Shown one piece after another: positions 34,546 to 42,944 of a stretch of DNA of 54,478 nt (position 1 is the first letter of the stretch; each line of letters opens with the position of its first letter). The DNA lies in NCBI GenBank assembly GCA_019894735.1, contig JAGXOB010000006.1:1-54478 (forward strand), read 5' to 3'. The notes beneath the pieces were generated by a model. That model did no database searches. It was not told the origin of the DNA and worked only from the letters and a program-made list of their open reading frames with translations. The position numbers were made by a program, and so were the translations under genes. This DNA comes from Promethearchaeota archaeon. Lineage in GTDB: Archaea > Asgardarchaeota > Lokiarchaeia > Sigynarchaeales > SOKP01.

Positions 34546-35931
34546 TCATATAAATTTATCAACATTTTCCTTTAATAGTTTAAATGAGGGTATTGATAAT
34601 CTTATTCCTCCAGCTAACTTATGACCTCCCCCAGTCCCCCCTAGTTTTTGTTTGATCGTATTAATGACATGGTTTACGCCCTTGCTGTTGTTTTCAAGGT
34701 ACTTTCTAGAGCATCTAATGCTTAGTTTAACCATTTGAGTTTTTTTTTCAAGCCCACCAAAAAAAAGCATCTTAGAAGGCTCCAATAACCCATTTACAGA
34801 GGTAAAACTTGCGGTATCAGACCAATTACTCGGTGGTATTTTACCGTTTCCAGCATCAATAAATATAGCATTTTTAGTTTCATAACGAGGCAATTCGTTT
34901 GCTAATAGCTTTAGATTCTTGGATAAAGCATTAATATATTCGTAATAGATTTCTTTGGCATATCGGGTTATTGATTTCTGTTGCATAATTGAAATTGCTG
35001 CACTGATGTTCTTAAAAGATAAAATATTCAATAAAACCGCATGTTCGAAAGCAAAGTTCAGTAATCCTTGTTTTTGAGGTAATATTGCATAATGGCCTAC
35101 CTTAATATTAGAATTTTTGAGAATGTTTTCAGTTTCTGCTTGAGTAAGATCAACCACTTTTTTATTTGGGCTTATTCCAAACTTGTCAAGGAATAATTTA
35201 ATTTTTTGATCATCCTCACCACCAAATCCATTTAAAAATGGCAAAATACTGTTCTTAAGACCATTTTTTATTGAGTCATGCATACCTCCGAATAATATTA
35301 ACCCTTCTCTATCAATAACGAGTTCTTCATCACAAATTTCTTGATAGATTTCCTTATTGAACGACTGAAGCTTTTCCATTGACTTTAGGGAATCACCCGC
35401 AATTCCAATTACTGCTAGCCAACCTTGTTTAATTATTGATAGATTTATCTTTTTCGCAAACATATACGCTAAAGTAGCTCCTGACACATGATCAAGTCCA
35501 TCAAATCCAAATACTGTAGGGTTTACGAAAAAAAGATTTTCGGGTAGATCATCTACATCTAAATCATAATCTACTTCATGGTGATCAAGGATATAAAAGT
35601 GTTCCTTCCTTTCCTTAATAATAGGGACTAATTCAGATAAATTAGAGCCAACATCAGTAAAAATCAGTGCCGTCTTATTAGTGTGATTTCTAGGCAAGAT
35701 TCCCGAGAGATAGTTTGCCCATGATACAGATCGATTATATATGAAATAATCATAATTGAACTTCATTTTATGGAGTAAATTCTGAATAATTTGTAAACTA
35801 CTAATACCATCCGCGTCATTATGTGAGATTGCGACGACATTATTGTAGAGATTATGAGAATAATCTTCAAAAAAATCTACGGCACTATTTAGATTTTCTA
35901 GAAATTTGTTTCGATCTGGTTTCCGAGTCAT
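34546..35931 (-). CDS. DHH-family phosphoesterase, archaeal RecJ/Cdc45-like
   Basis: Manganese-dependent single-strand nuclease or nanoRNase-type enzyme. The DHH motifs are HNDADG (motif I, near residue 40), FTDVGSN (motif II), LDHHEVD (motif III) and GIAGDS (motif IV). The C-terminal DHHA1 domain has GGTGGGHKLAGG for the substrate. Motif spacing and the RecJ-like C-terminus fit the archaeal proteins related to GAN/RecJ that associate with the replicative GINS. The ATG at 35931 is preferred to a TTG nine bases upstream. Whether it acts on DNA or RNA cannot be decided from sequence. Confidence 0.9.
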   Translation of the reverse strand: MTRKPDRNKFLENLNSAVDFFEDYSHNLYNNVVAISHNDADGISSLQIIQNLLHKMKFNYDYFIYNRSVSWANYLSGILPRNHTNKTALIFTDVGSNLSELVPIIKERKEHFYILDHHEVDYDLDVDDLPENLFFVNPTVFGFDGLDHVSGATLAYMFAKKINLSIIKQGWLAVIGIAGDSLKSMEKLQSFNKEIYQEICDEELVIDREGLILFGGMHDSIKNGLKNSILPFLNGFGGEDDQKIKLFLDKFGISPNKKVVDLTQAETENILKNSNIKVGHYAILPQKQGLLNFAFEHAVLLNILSFKNISAAISIMQQKSITRYAKEIYYEYINALSKNLKLLANELPRYETKNAIFIDAGNGKIPPSNWSDTASFTSVNGLLEPSKMLFFGGLEKKTQMVKLSIRCSRKYLENNSKGVNHVINTIKQKLGGTGGGHKLAGGIRLSIPSFKLLKENVDKFI

Positions 35932-36217
35932 TAAAATCAATTATTACATTTTTCGTCTTTAGCACGCTTAATTTGGTATAAATAGACAAAATTCATGCAT
36001 TATTTTAAATTTTCTAAGTAATAATATTGTTAAAAACTTGTTTTTAGCGTATGTATGCCTTTTTAAGATGTCATGAATAAAATAAAAATATTTTCAATAA
36101 ATATAAATATTCGTATCAACAAACAATCGTGGAAATTGAAGTAAAAGTTAAAATCAAAAGAAAAATTAATTAATTTTGATTAATTTTTTGTTTAAAAAAT
36201 GTTGTTTTAAAATAATA

Positions 36218-37930
36218 ATGATAGACAATAATTTTAAGAAAATTTCGATAATCACAATTTTAATTTTAACTGCCTTAGTTCCAATTGCTTTTATGGATGA
36301 CCTGTTCATCTATAATACGCTAGATAACAATACAGATACTATTGGCACGGATATAAATACAAGTTTATTTTCAAAAGACGATTACATTCCAATTTTAGAG
36401 GAGCCACAACAAGGTCTTGGAAACATTTCAATAAATAAGTTTACTTTTAATGAAATTGGATTTTTTAATGACTCAGAGTGGTACCCTGCATTAGTCAACG
36501 ATTTTAAATTTGGAGCGCTAAACATCACATATTTAGGTACGGATTATATAGAAACTCTTGAAGTTGCACAATTTAATAACCTTGACGAATCATTACCACA
36601 AACAAGTAAAATCACAGTTCTGCTTAACGAGTCCATCAGCATTCAATACAATAGCTCCATACCGCAATCAGATGGATATCTAATTTATAATCCAAAATTA
36701 TTTCCTAGGAAGATTAAACATATATATGTTCAAAATCAATCTGATCCGGATATTGTTGAACTTACCGACGAAGATTACTCTTTAGGTAATAACGAATACT
36801 TGAAGTTTAATTATCAAAAATACTTCCTGACGGATTTTCATAACTTCTCAATGTATTTTATTTTTGAATACGAGGTGATTAATGAAGGTTGGGAACTAAC
36901 TCAGAAATCAGAAGATACTCTTACAATTACACAACAAGAACAAACATTTACTCCAGAATTTTATTACAATTTTACATTGACAGGTAGAAAATACACCGGT
37001 AATTACTCTAATCCGGTAGAACTAGCAGATAACCTTATAATTGAGTTAATTATCGATCCTCTTGATAAAGATTTATTTTTTGATCGTAGCCTAAAAATAA
37101 ACGATCAAACTATTATTGATTTCTTAATGCCAGATAATAAAATTAATGTTACGATATCTGCTAACGCGAAATTATTGTCTTTAGAATTTAAAGCAAATTT
37201 CACCCTTGGATTTGAAGACCCCGTTGATTACAGCTGGGCAATTGATAGGTTATTTGGAGATAGAAATATTAGGCAGAGAATTTACTTCCCTTCTTTAATC
37301 TCAGGTCCAGAACATATATTTCTTAAGGATATAACGCTAATTGAAAAGACCATCATATCAGATCAAATCATAGAAAATAGCTCATTATTTGAAAGACCAG
37401 TAAACTACTTTGATGTAATAGAATTTATTAATCAAGAAACAATTGAAAATAGCCTTATTTTTACAGACAATGCAGTAAAAATGAAAGGTTTAAAGATAAT
37501 TGTCCCTTATCTCATTGTTGGTGAAATTAATCCATGTACGATAACTTACGACGCTACAAATGATCTCAAAATTATCATAACAGACAACACACGCATGCCT
37601 TTAGTTGGTTATCGGGTTGAATTAATATATTTTGGGAAAAAATACGGTACTTATATCTCAAATGATTTAATTCAACCTATGGCCAAAACTTATACTGATG
37701 AAAATGGAGTCGTTTTGATTGAAAATGTTCCCAACGGAAATTACACTGTGAGAATTTACCAAGGTAGTACAATAATATCCGAAACATTAATCAACACTTT
37801 TAGAGAAGTTAATTATTTTATAACTGACGTTTTTCACTTCCCTCTTTTGATTCTTATATTTGGGGGAATAAGCGGAATTCTGTTTTTAATAGGGTTAGTG
37901 TTCTATTTTAATTATTTGAAACGTTCATAA
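36218..37930 (+). CDS. secreted, membrane-anchored surface protein
   Basis: A signal/anchor segment (KKISIITILILTALVPIAF) follows the ATG at 36218. A long Asn/Asp-rich extracellular region with many N-glycosylation sites (NxS/T) follows, and a C-terminal membrane helix (FPLLILIFGGISGILFLIGL) ends in a short basic tail. Near the membrane, residues ~465-540 (DLKIIITDNTRMPLVGYRVELIY...YTDENGVVLIENVPNGNYTVRI) look like a carboxypeptidase-regulatory or CARDB-like beta-sandwich domain. No enzymatic motif is seen. Probably a cell-surface or adhesion protein facing outward. An upstream TTG would add 14 residues and is unlikely. Confidence 0.8.
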   Translation: MIDNNFKKISIITILILTALVPIAFMDDLFIYNTLDNNTDTIGTDINTSLFSKDDYIPILEEPQQGLGNISINKFTFNEIGFFNDSEWYPALVNDFKFGALNITYLGTDYIETLEVAQFNNLDESLPQTSKITVLLNESISIQYNSSIPQSDGYLIYNPKLFPRKIKHIYVQNQSDPDIVELTDEDYSLGNNEYLKFNYQKYFLTDFHNFSMYFIFEYEVINEGWELTQKSEDTLTITQQEQTFTPEFYYNFTLTGRKYTGNYSNPVELADNLIIELIIDPLDKDLFFDRSLKINDQTIIDFLMPDNKINVTISANAKLLSLEFKANFTLGFEDPVDYSWAIDRLFGDRNIRQRIYFPSLISGPEHIFLKDITLIEKTIISDQIIENSSLFERPVNYFDVIEFINQETIENSLIFTDNAVKMKGLKIIVPYLIVGEINPCTITYDATNDLKIIITDNTRMPLVGYRVELIYFGKKYGTYISNDLIQPMAKTYTDENGVVLIENVPNGNYTVRIYQGSTIISETLINTFREVNYFITDVFHFPLLILIFGGISGILFLIGLVFYFNYLKRS

Positions 37931-37936
37931 AGAATA

Positions 37937-38266
37937 TTGATAGTAATTTTCATTGATAACATTGAAAATTTCTTAAGTTTTTTAGAAAAGAGAATAATGG
38001 ACGAAGTGTTCTACGAATTTAAAGAGATTAAAAACGATACAGAAATATCGATAAATGTCAAAATCGAGATAATTCTTCATTTTCTTGCCAAGGTAGGAGA
38101 TACATTAATTCTATACGAAACAAGGCAAATAGTTCCAAAACCAGCTAATTCCGATAACGATTCGTTAGTAATTGATACACTGCAAAAAATATTCGATCAA
38201 ATAGATGTCTCCCTAAAGTTAATAAAGGGAAAAATTAGAGAAATTTTCCTCTCGTATTCTCCTTAA
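37937..38266 (+). CDS. hypothetical protein (109 aa)
   Basis: Not recognised. A mostly helical acidic-to-neutral protein (FLSFLEKRIMDEVFYEFKEIKND...IDVSLKLIKGKIREIFLSYSP) with no motif. The start is a TTG with no clear ribosome site. It follows the surface protein by 6 bp, so it is likely in the same transcript. Confidence 0.5.
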   Translation: MIVIFIDNIENFLSFLEKRIMDEVFYEFKEIKNDTEISINVKIEIILHFLAKVGDTLILYETRQIVPKPANSDNDSLVIDTLQKIFDQIDVSLKLIKGKIREIFLSYSP

Positions 38267-38292
38267 AAGATAAGAAAGTAAATTTTTTACGC

Positions 38293-39866
38293 CTAATTAT
38301 TAAAATTCTTTCCATAACCTATTAATCGATATCGTCTATTAATAATTCTTGATATCGCAAATACTGAATTAGCTGGAGCGCATATTGGTGGGTTTAAATT
38401 AATGATATAAGAATTTTTTAAAATCTTTACTACAATTCCAGCTGTTTTCTCAGTGCCAACGACTAATAAAAGTTTCTCATTATGTTTAAGTTGTTGGACC
38501 TTCATTTGGACTTCGGATCCAATTACTCTCTCTAACAAATTGACTTCTAATTCGACTTCGGATATTACTTCAGGTAATGTGTCAGGTCTACCAGCTAAAT
38601 GACCTATTAAAGAGTCTCCTTTTGATAAGGCAGGATCCAACATCGTGCCTAAACCAATTAAACCCCCTGGTTTAGCTTCATCTAAGAAATTATTTCCTTG
38701 ACTAATGCTTACTATTTGAGTTTTTAGCGAATTATACTTATTTTTGATCCGAAACCCAGGTCTAATCTCAATTTCTTCACCAACTTTGATTTTACCTTTT
38801 AAAACCGAACCTCCAATAACTCCACCATTCAATTCATTAATTGGAGTACCAGGGCGATTTATATCGAACGATCGAGCAACTAAGAATTGAAATTCGTCCT
38901 CTTCGTTAACTTTTGGAGAAGGAATTATTTCTTCGAACGCTCGAACTACTATCCCAAGATTTGCTCCAAAAACCGCAGATACAGGGATAATAGGAGCTCT
39001 TTCTGCGATTGTATCTTTTACAAATGCTTTAATTTGGTTGTAGTTTTCGAGAGCTTGCTCTTTTGAAACAGCATCAATTTTATTTTGGATAATTATTATT
39101 TTTTTGATACCGGCAATATTTAATGCGGCTAAATGTTCTCTAGTTTGTGGTTGGGGGCACACTTCATCAGCAGAAACTAATAAACACGCGCCATTCATTA
39201 ATGAAGCGCCGCTTAACATAGTAGCCATTAAAATCTCGTGACCTGGAGCATCTACAAAAGATATATTTCTTCTAAATTCTAGCGTGTTTGAACAAGCTGG
39301 ACAATTGAAGCTAGGTTGTCCTTTATTTCTAGCAATTTCTGACATGTAATACGTAAGATACTCATCACATTCGGGACAATGTAAAATAGTGGCGTTTGAA
39401 TATCCCAATTTTATAGATATTCCTCTTTCTTGTTCTTCTGAATGCCTATCTGTCCAATCACCCGTTAGGGCCTTGACTAGTGTAGTTTTTATAGGAAATG
39501 TCGAAATGACTAATTCATTCCATGATCTACATGGCCCACTAGTCCAATATTACACTCAGCTTGCTTTTTTATTAGTTCTTTAAGGTTAGTACTTTTAGTT
39601 GGCTTTTTCTGCTTTGAGATTTGTGTTTTTTTATCAGGTTTCTCTTTAATTTCAGTTGTTTCTTTTGCTGATTTCTCTTCCACTAATAATCTTGCACTCT
39701 CTATTAATTTCAATGCTGTAGCTTTACCAATACCTTTGATTTTTAATTTCACAACATCTTCTAGTTTGGAAGAAGCTAACTCTTCTACAGTCTTAATGCC
39801 TGCTTCTTCGATTTTTTTAGCCATTTCAGTACCAATGCCTTTTACATCTACTAATTGATAAACCAT
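38293..39866 (-). CDS. aIF2-gamma with N-terminal HhH domain, interrupted by a 29-nt insertion in the P-loop
   Basis: The gamma subunit of aIF2 binds Met-tRNAi and GTP on the small ribosomal subunit. Exon 1 (39866-39518) encodes an ~85-residue helix-hairpin-helix region (VDVKGIGTEMAKKIEEAG, VKLKIKGIGKATALKLIES) and a basic linker before NIGLVGHVDHG; exon 2 (39488-38293) encodes KTTLVKALTGDWTDRHS, GISIKLGY, a zinc knuckle (CPECDEYL...CPAC), FVDAPGHE, QNKIDAV and the C-terminal barrels. Unspliced, the frame stops at TAG after HVDHGMN. Removing 29 nt restores the P-loop exactly and gives 514 residues. All other GTPase motifs are intact and the gene is single in the window, which argues against decay. 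Confidence 0.85.
39489..39517 (-). other. putative 29-nt archaeal mRNA intron with relaxed bulge-helix-bulge
   Basis: The insertion splits the aIF2-gamma P-loop between HG and KTT. Because the flanks share A residues the cut can be placed at three adjacent points; with GGAA^TG...ATAA^AAA the transcript folds as follows. An outer stem UGUAG/CUACA joins the exons. A central 4-bp helix AUGG/CUAU (one G-U) follows, then a 3-nt bulge AA|U at the 5' site, an asymmetric loop AUC/AAAAA that includes the 3' site, and an inner hairpin starting GAA/UUC and GUC/GAC. Cut points two nucleotides into each bulge match the splicing endonuclease rule. The 3' side is looser than canonical. Confidence 0.6.
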
Positions 39867-39963
39867 ATTAGAATTAGTTTTTTATTATAATTATTTCTTA
39901 CTAATTATTTCTTAATTTCATCATTAATTTTCTCAATAATTAATAAAAAGTTAACCTCTAAAA

Positions 39964-40065
39964 TTATATTTCCCATCCATCATATAACCTTTTAAGAGTA
40001 TTTCTTCCAACACCGTATTTTTTAGCTAGCTGTGTGTAAGAAGAGGTTTTTAAGAAGAAGAATTT
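39964..40065 (-). pseudogene. remnant of a helix-turn-helix protein
   Basis: An open stretch of 33 codons on the minus strand, without a start codon, ends at a TAA and reads TSSYTQLAKKYGVGRNTLKR before LYDGWEI. That is a well-formed helix-turn-helix of the kind found in transposases and small regulators. No other part of the parent protein is recognisable on either side. It may be the last trace of a mobile element, or chance. Confidence 0.35.
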
Positions 40066-40110
40066 CTATTTAATGACGCAGAGAAAATCGATTTAATGGA
40101 AGAAAATATA

Positions 40111-40338
40111 TTAATCTATTGTTTCTAATGTTTTAATAGCGCCGGATTTCTTCTCATGCTCTCTATAGGAAACCCTTAAAAGACTATCAACGTAAAATGT
40201 TGAAATTTTTCCACACGATTCACTTTTATGAAGAATATATACTGGAGCAGGATAATTTGAGGAATTTATATCGTTTTCATCAATTTTGAATACTATCCTT
40301 TGGTTACAATGTGGGCAAGAATTAAATCTAAGGGGCAT
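40111..40338 (-). CDS. small protein with CPHC knuckle
   Basis: A 75-residue protein beginning MPLRFNSCPHCNQRIVFKID; the CPHC pair is the kind of knuckle that binds zinc, and a later single Cys (SESCGKIS) may supply another ligand. The second half (FYVDSLLRVSYREHEKKSG) is mixed. Function not recognised. It ends in a region that separates it from the aIF2-gamma gene by about 240 bp. Confidence 0.65.
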   Translation of the reverse strand: MPLRFNSCPHCNQRIVFKIDENDINSSNYPAPVYILHKSESCGKISTFYVDSLLRVSYREHEKKSGAIKTLETID

Positions 40339-40465
40339 ATTAATTAGTTAGTTTTTTTATATAATAAGCGTATACTTATTTTTAATTTGTTATAATATAA
40401 GCAAATATATTTTTACTTTAAAAAAATATTATATACCAAGTCACTCTCTATTTAATTGATTTTCT

Positions 40466-42610
40466 ATGGGGAAGCTAAGTTTAAAAAAATTCATTCTCAT
40501 ATCAATTATTGTTCTAATTCTTATTCCCTTTATTCCCCTCAATATAGAAGATGGAATTCAAGGCAATGATCGTCGACATAATCTGATAAACTTGAAAATC
40601 GCGACTACACCGGTAATTAATATATCCAAATTACCAGAAATCAATTATAGTGCATTAAACGCCTTATGGAACGATCAAAAAATAGAAATGTTAATTATTG
40701 TTAATGATTCAAGTTTCATAGATGCCGCTACACCTTTAGTGGAATGGAAGAACGAGAAAGGCGTCAAAACAATCATTTTATCCAACTATTCAGATTACGA
40801 AGGGAGGGATAAAGCAGAAAAAATCCGAAACATGATAAAAGATTGCTACGAGAAGGAAAATATTCAGTGGGTTCTTCTTGCTGGTGATGCTGAAGAAGAT
40901 TTAATCCCTATTAGAGAAGTATATAACCCAGATGTTGTTTTAGTAGGTGGGGAATCTGAATACTCTACTTGGGACGATTATTACAAACCAACTGATTTCT
41001 ATTATGCTGATTTAACAGGTTCTTGGGATGATAATAACAATAGCATATGGGGAGAATCTGCCGAACACAATGGAGAAATAGATGAAATTTCGTGGATTCC
41101 TGAAGTTTATGTAGGTCGATTGCCCGCTAGTAATCCCTCTGAGCTGTCAGTAATGATCAATAAAACCTTAAAATATGAAACGGATCCTAATACTGGAGAC
41201 TGGATGAATAGAATGCTCCTCGCGGGTAGTATATCATCATATTCTCCTCCTGAGGATGAAGCACGCCTTACAGAGTATATTTGGGAGAATTATGTGATTG
41301 ATGAGATGAACTTTACACACCTAGCAAAAACCACATCTTCTTTTACACCAACCACCCCTTTACTCCCAAACTCGCTTGGCTCTCTTAATAGCACTAGTTT
41401 TCGTGGCGAATTTGATTCGGGCTATTCTACGGTAATAATTGCTGGACACTCAGATCCAACCAAAATTACTGATGATAGCGGTGAAACATATTACAATAAC
41501 GCAGATGCTCTATCAAGCGACAATGTAAATATGCCTTCCTTATTTTACGCCGATGCATGCACAACATCCTCGTACGACAAAGGAGATAATAGTATTGGAG
41601 AAAGACTATTTACTAGAGCTGACTCCGGAGCAATTGGCTATATTGGCGGTCTACGCGTTAATTGGTATTATGATTATGATGAAGAATTGGAAAAACTTAA
41701 CAGAGCTAATGCTAAGTTATTTTGGAGAGCATTTTTCGCAGAAAAAAAGTTCCAGCAAGGAAGGGCTCTATATGATTCCAAGGTTGAGTATATGAATACC
41801 AATTATTTTGTGCGAGGAGATGCTTCGATGATTCAAGAGTGGCAGCGTAAAAATGTGTTAACTTATAATTTGCTAGGTGACCCCGAACTTGATGTATACA
41901 CCAAGGTTCCTACAGAAGTTCCAAATTATTTTACCGGGAATATTTATGAAGGTCAGTGCATATCTTTTCAAGTTAAAGATAATCTTGGAAGAGTAGTTCC
42001 AAGAGCAAGAATTAATATAAGAACTTTAAGCGGAAAGTATCGAACAGTTTATGCTAGTATAAATGGTTTTGTAGATTTTAGATTACCTGCTGAAGCAAAT
42101 GAAAATTATAGCGTAATAATCACAGGACACAATGTAATTCCTTCCTACTTTAACTTTACAACATTACCCGATACTGATACGCCTGAACTACACACCATTA
42201 ATCAAATCCCTTTAAATCCTACAACAACAGACAACATTTTCTTCTCCTTTAATGCAAGTGATAATCACTCGGGAATCGAAAGCGTGTTCCTTTTAATATC
42301 AAAAAATAATTTTTCAGACTATTCATTAACTAGATTATACAATGATTTCAATGAAAATAAACAGGAGTTTAATATTACTTTAAATAAATTAGAACCAGGT
42401 GAATATTCATATCTTGTTATAACGAGAGATTATACAAACAGAACTTCTGTTTTTTACGAAGATAATTTAAAGTTTTCACTTCCTAAACCAATTATAGATT
42501 ATGTGCTCGTAATTGCTTCCATTATGATAGTTGGATTAGTGGGAATCTCTATAGCGGTTGTTATAACTGGAATGAAGAAACACAAAAAGAACGCTAGAAA
42601 GTTGATGTAA
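40466..42610 (+). CDS. secreted C25 (gingipain-like) cysteine peptidase, membrane anchored
   Basis: An N-terminal signal segment (KFILISIIVLILIPFIPL) is followed by the C25 peptidase domain: MLIIVNDSSF, WVLLAGDAEE, EVYVGRLPASN, catalytic His near 329 in IIAGHSDPT and catalytic Cys near 365 in YADACTTSSYD, then NLLGDPELDVYT. An Ig-like or Big-type beta domain follows (from ~500), and a C-terminal membrane helix (YVLVIASIMIVGLVGISIAVVITG) ends in a basic tail. It should act on the outer face of the cell. Length (714 aa) and domain order match archaeal relatives of the bacterial family. Confidence 0.9.
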   Translation: MGKLSLKKFILISIIVLILIPFIPLNIEDGIQGNDRRHNLINLKIATTPVINISKLPEINYSALNALWNDQKIEMLIIVNDSSFIDAATPLVEWKNEKGVKTIILSNYSDYEGRDKAEKIRNMIKDCYEKENIQWVLLAGDAEEDLIPIREVYNPDVVLVGGESEYSTWDDYYKPTDFYYADLTGSWDDNNNSIWGESAEHNGEIDEISWIPEVYVGRLPASNPSELSVMINKTLKYETDPNTGDWMNRMLLAGSISSYSPPEDEARLTEYIWENYVIDEMNFTHLAKTTSSFTPTTPLLPNSLGSLNSTSFRGEFDSGYSTVIIAGHSDPTKITDDSGETYYNNADALSSDNVNMPSLFYADACTTSSYDKGDNSIGERLFTRADSGAIGYIGGLRVNWYYDYDEELEKLNRANAKLFWRAFFAEKKFQQGRALYDSKVEYMNTNYFVRGDASMIQEWQRKNVLTYNLLGDPELDVYTKVPTEVPNYFTGNIYEGQCISFQVKDNLGRVVPRARINIRTLSGKYRTVYASINGFVDFRLPAEANENYSVIITGHNVIPSYFNFTTLPDTDTPELHTINQIPLNPTTTDNIFFSFNASDNHSGIESVFLLISKNNFSDYSLTRLYNDFNENKQEFNITLNKLEPGEYSYLVITRDYTNRTSVFYEDNLKFSLPKPIIDYVLVIASIMIVGLVGISIAVVITGMKKHKKNARKLM

Positions 42611-42764
42611 GTCTAATAGGTTTAATACAAATCCTTTTAAGTTTAACGATTTGTCATGAAAAAGTTTAATTACTAGTCTTTACTATTTCTATTACTTACA
42701 ACCACATAAATAAAGCATTTTACAATAATATAGCCGAACTTATGGAATGGTTGTTAGTGGTGTT

Positions 42765-42944
42765 TTTAACCACATAATCTTGTAGCGATTAGCTACAACG
42801 CCGGAAGTTAAACTGTTTTGCGTTGCAGATAGTACTGTAGTTGAAAATCTATGGGAACTTGCAAACTGTAGCCTCGGCTACGGTCATGGTAATACAGGAT
42901 AGTACCCGGTACCATCCGAACCCGGAATCGCAAATGTGGTTAAA
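42765..42944 (+). rRNA. rrf: 5S rRNA, circularly permuted (3' half precedes 5' half)
   Basis: The 3' half of a 5S rRNA comes first (42801-42873: GGAAGUUAAAC, GCG, AGUACUG, helix IV CUGUAG/CUAUGG, loop-E GGGAA, then CUGUAGCC), joined by UC to the 5' half (42876-42927: GGCUACGG, helix II AAUACAG, CCCGGU, CAUCCGAAC, CCCGGAA). Helix I is thus a hairpin, CUGUAGCC/GGCUACGG. Helix II pairs AAUACAG (42891-42897) with CUGUUUU (42813-42819), one mismatch. Leader UUUAACCACAU (42765-42775) pairs with trailer AUGUGGUUAAA (42934-42944). A normal linear 5S is not present in the window. Core from the first G of GUUAAAC (42805) to 42927 is 123 nt. A T-run follows at 42962. Confidence is high for 5S identity and for permutation of the gene; processing is inferred. 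Confidence 0.9.
42780..42798 (+). other. leader hairpin resembling helix I
   Basis: TTGTAGC (42780-42786), loop GATTA, GCTACAA (42792-42798) forms a 7-bp hairpin in the leader of the permuted 5S gene. Its stem sequence repeats that of helix I (TGTAGC/GCTAC). Part of it, GCGATT at 42785-42790, is also complementary to AATCGC at 42926-42931 in the trailer, so two alternative pairings exist. Confidence 0.6.

Noticed and set aside
39481..39550. Simple sequencing frameshift in aIF2-gamma
   Set aside because: A one-base error would leave about ten extra residues (NELVISTFPI) inside the P-loop, which no working GTPase tolerates. Only removal of the whole 29 nt gives the exact motif. It cannot be excluded without reads, so resequencing is listed as a check.
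39481..39550. Programmed translational bypass as in phage T4 gene 60
   Set aside because: No matching take-off and landing codons flank the 29 nt, and a folded splice motif explains the data better.
41553..41795. Small plus-strand frame inside the C25 peptidase gene
   Set aside because: It overlaps the catalytic Cys region of a well-conserved protein in another frame and has no recognisable product.
42780..42798. Rho-independent terminator before the 5S gene
   Set aside because: The hairpin lacks a following T-run and lies inside the precursor between the terminal stem and the 3' half.
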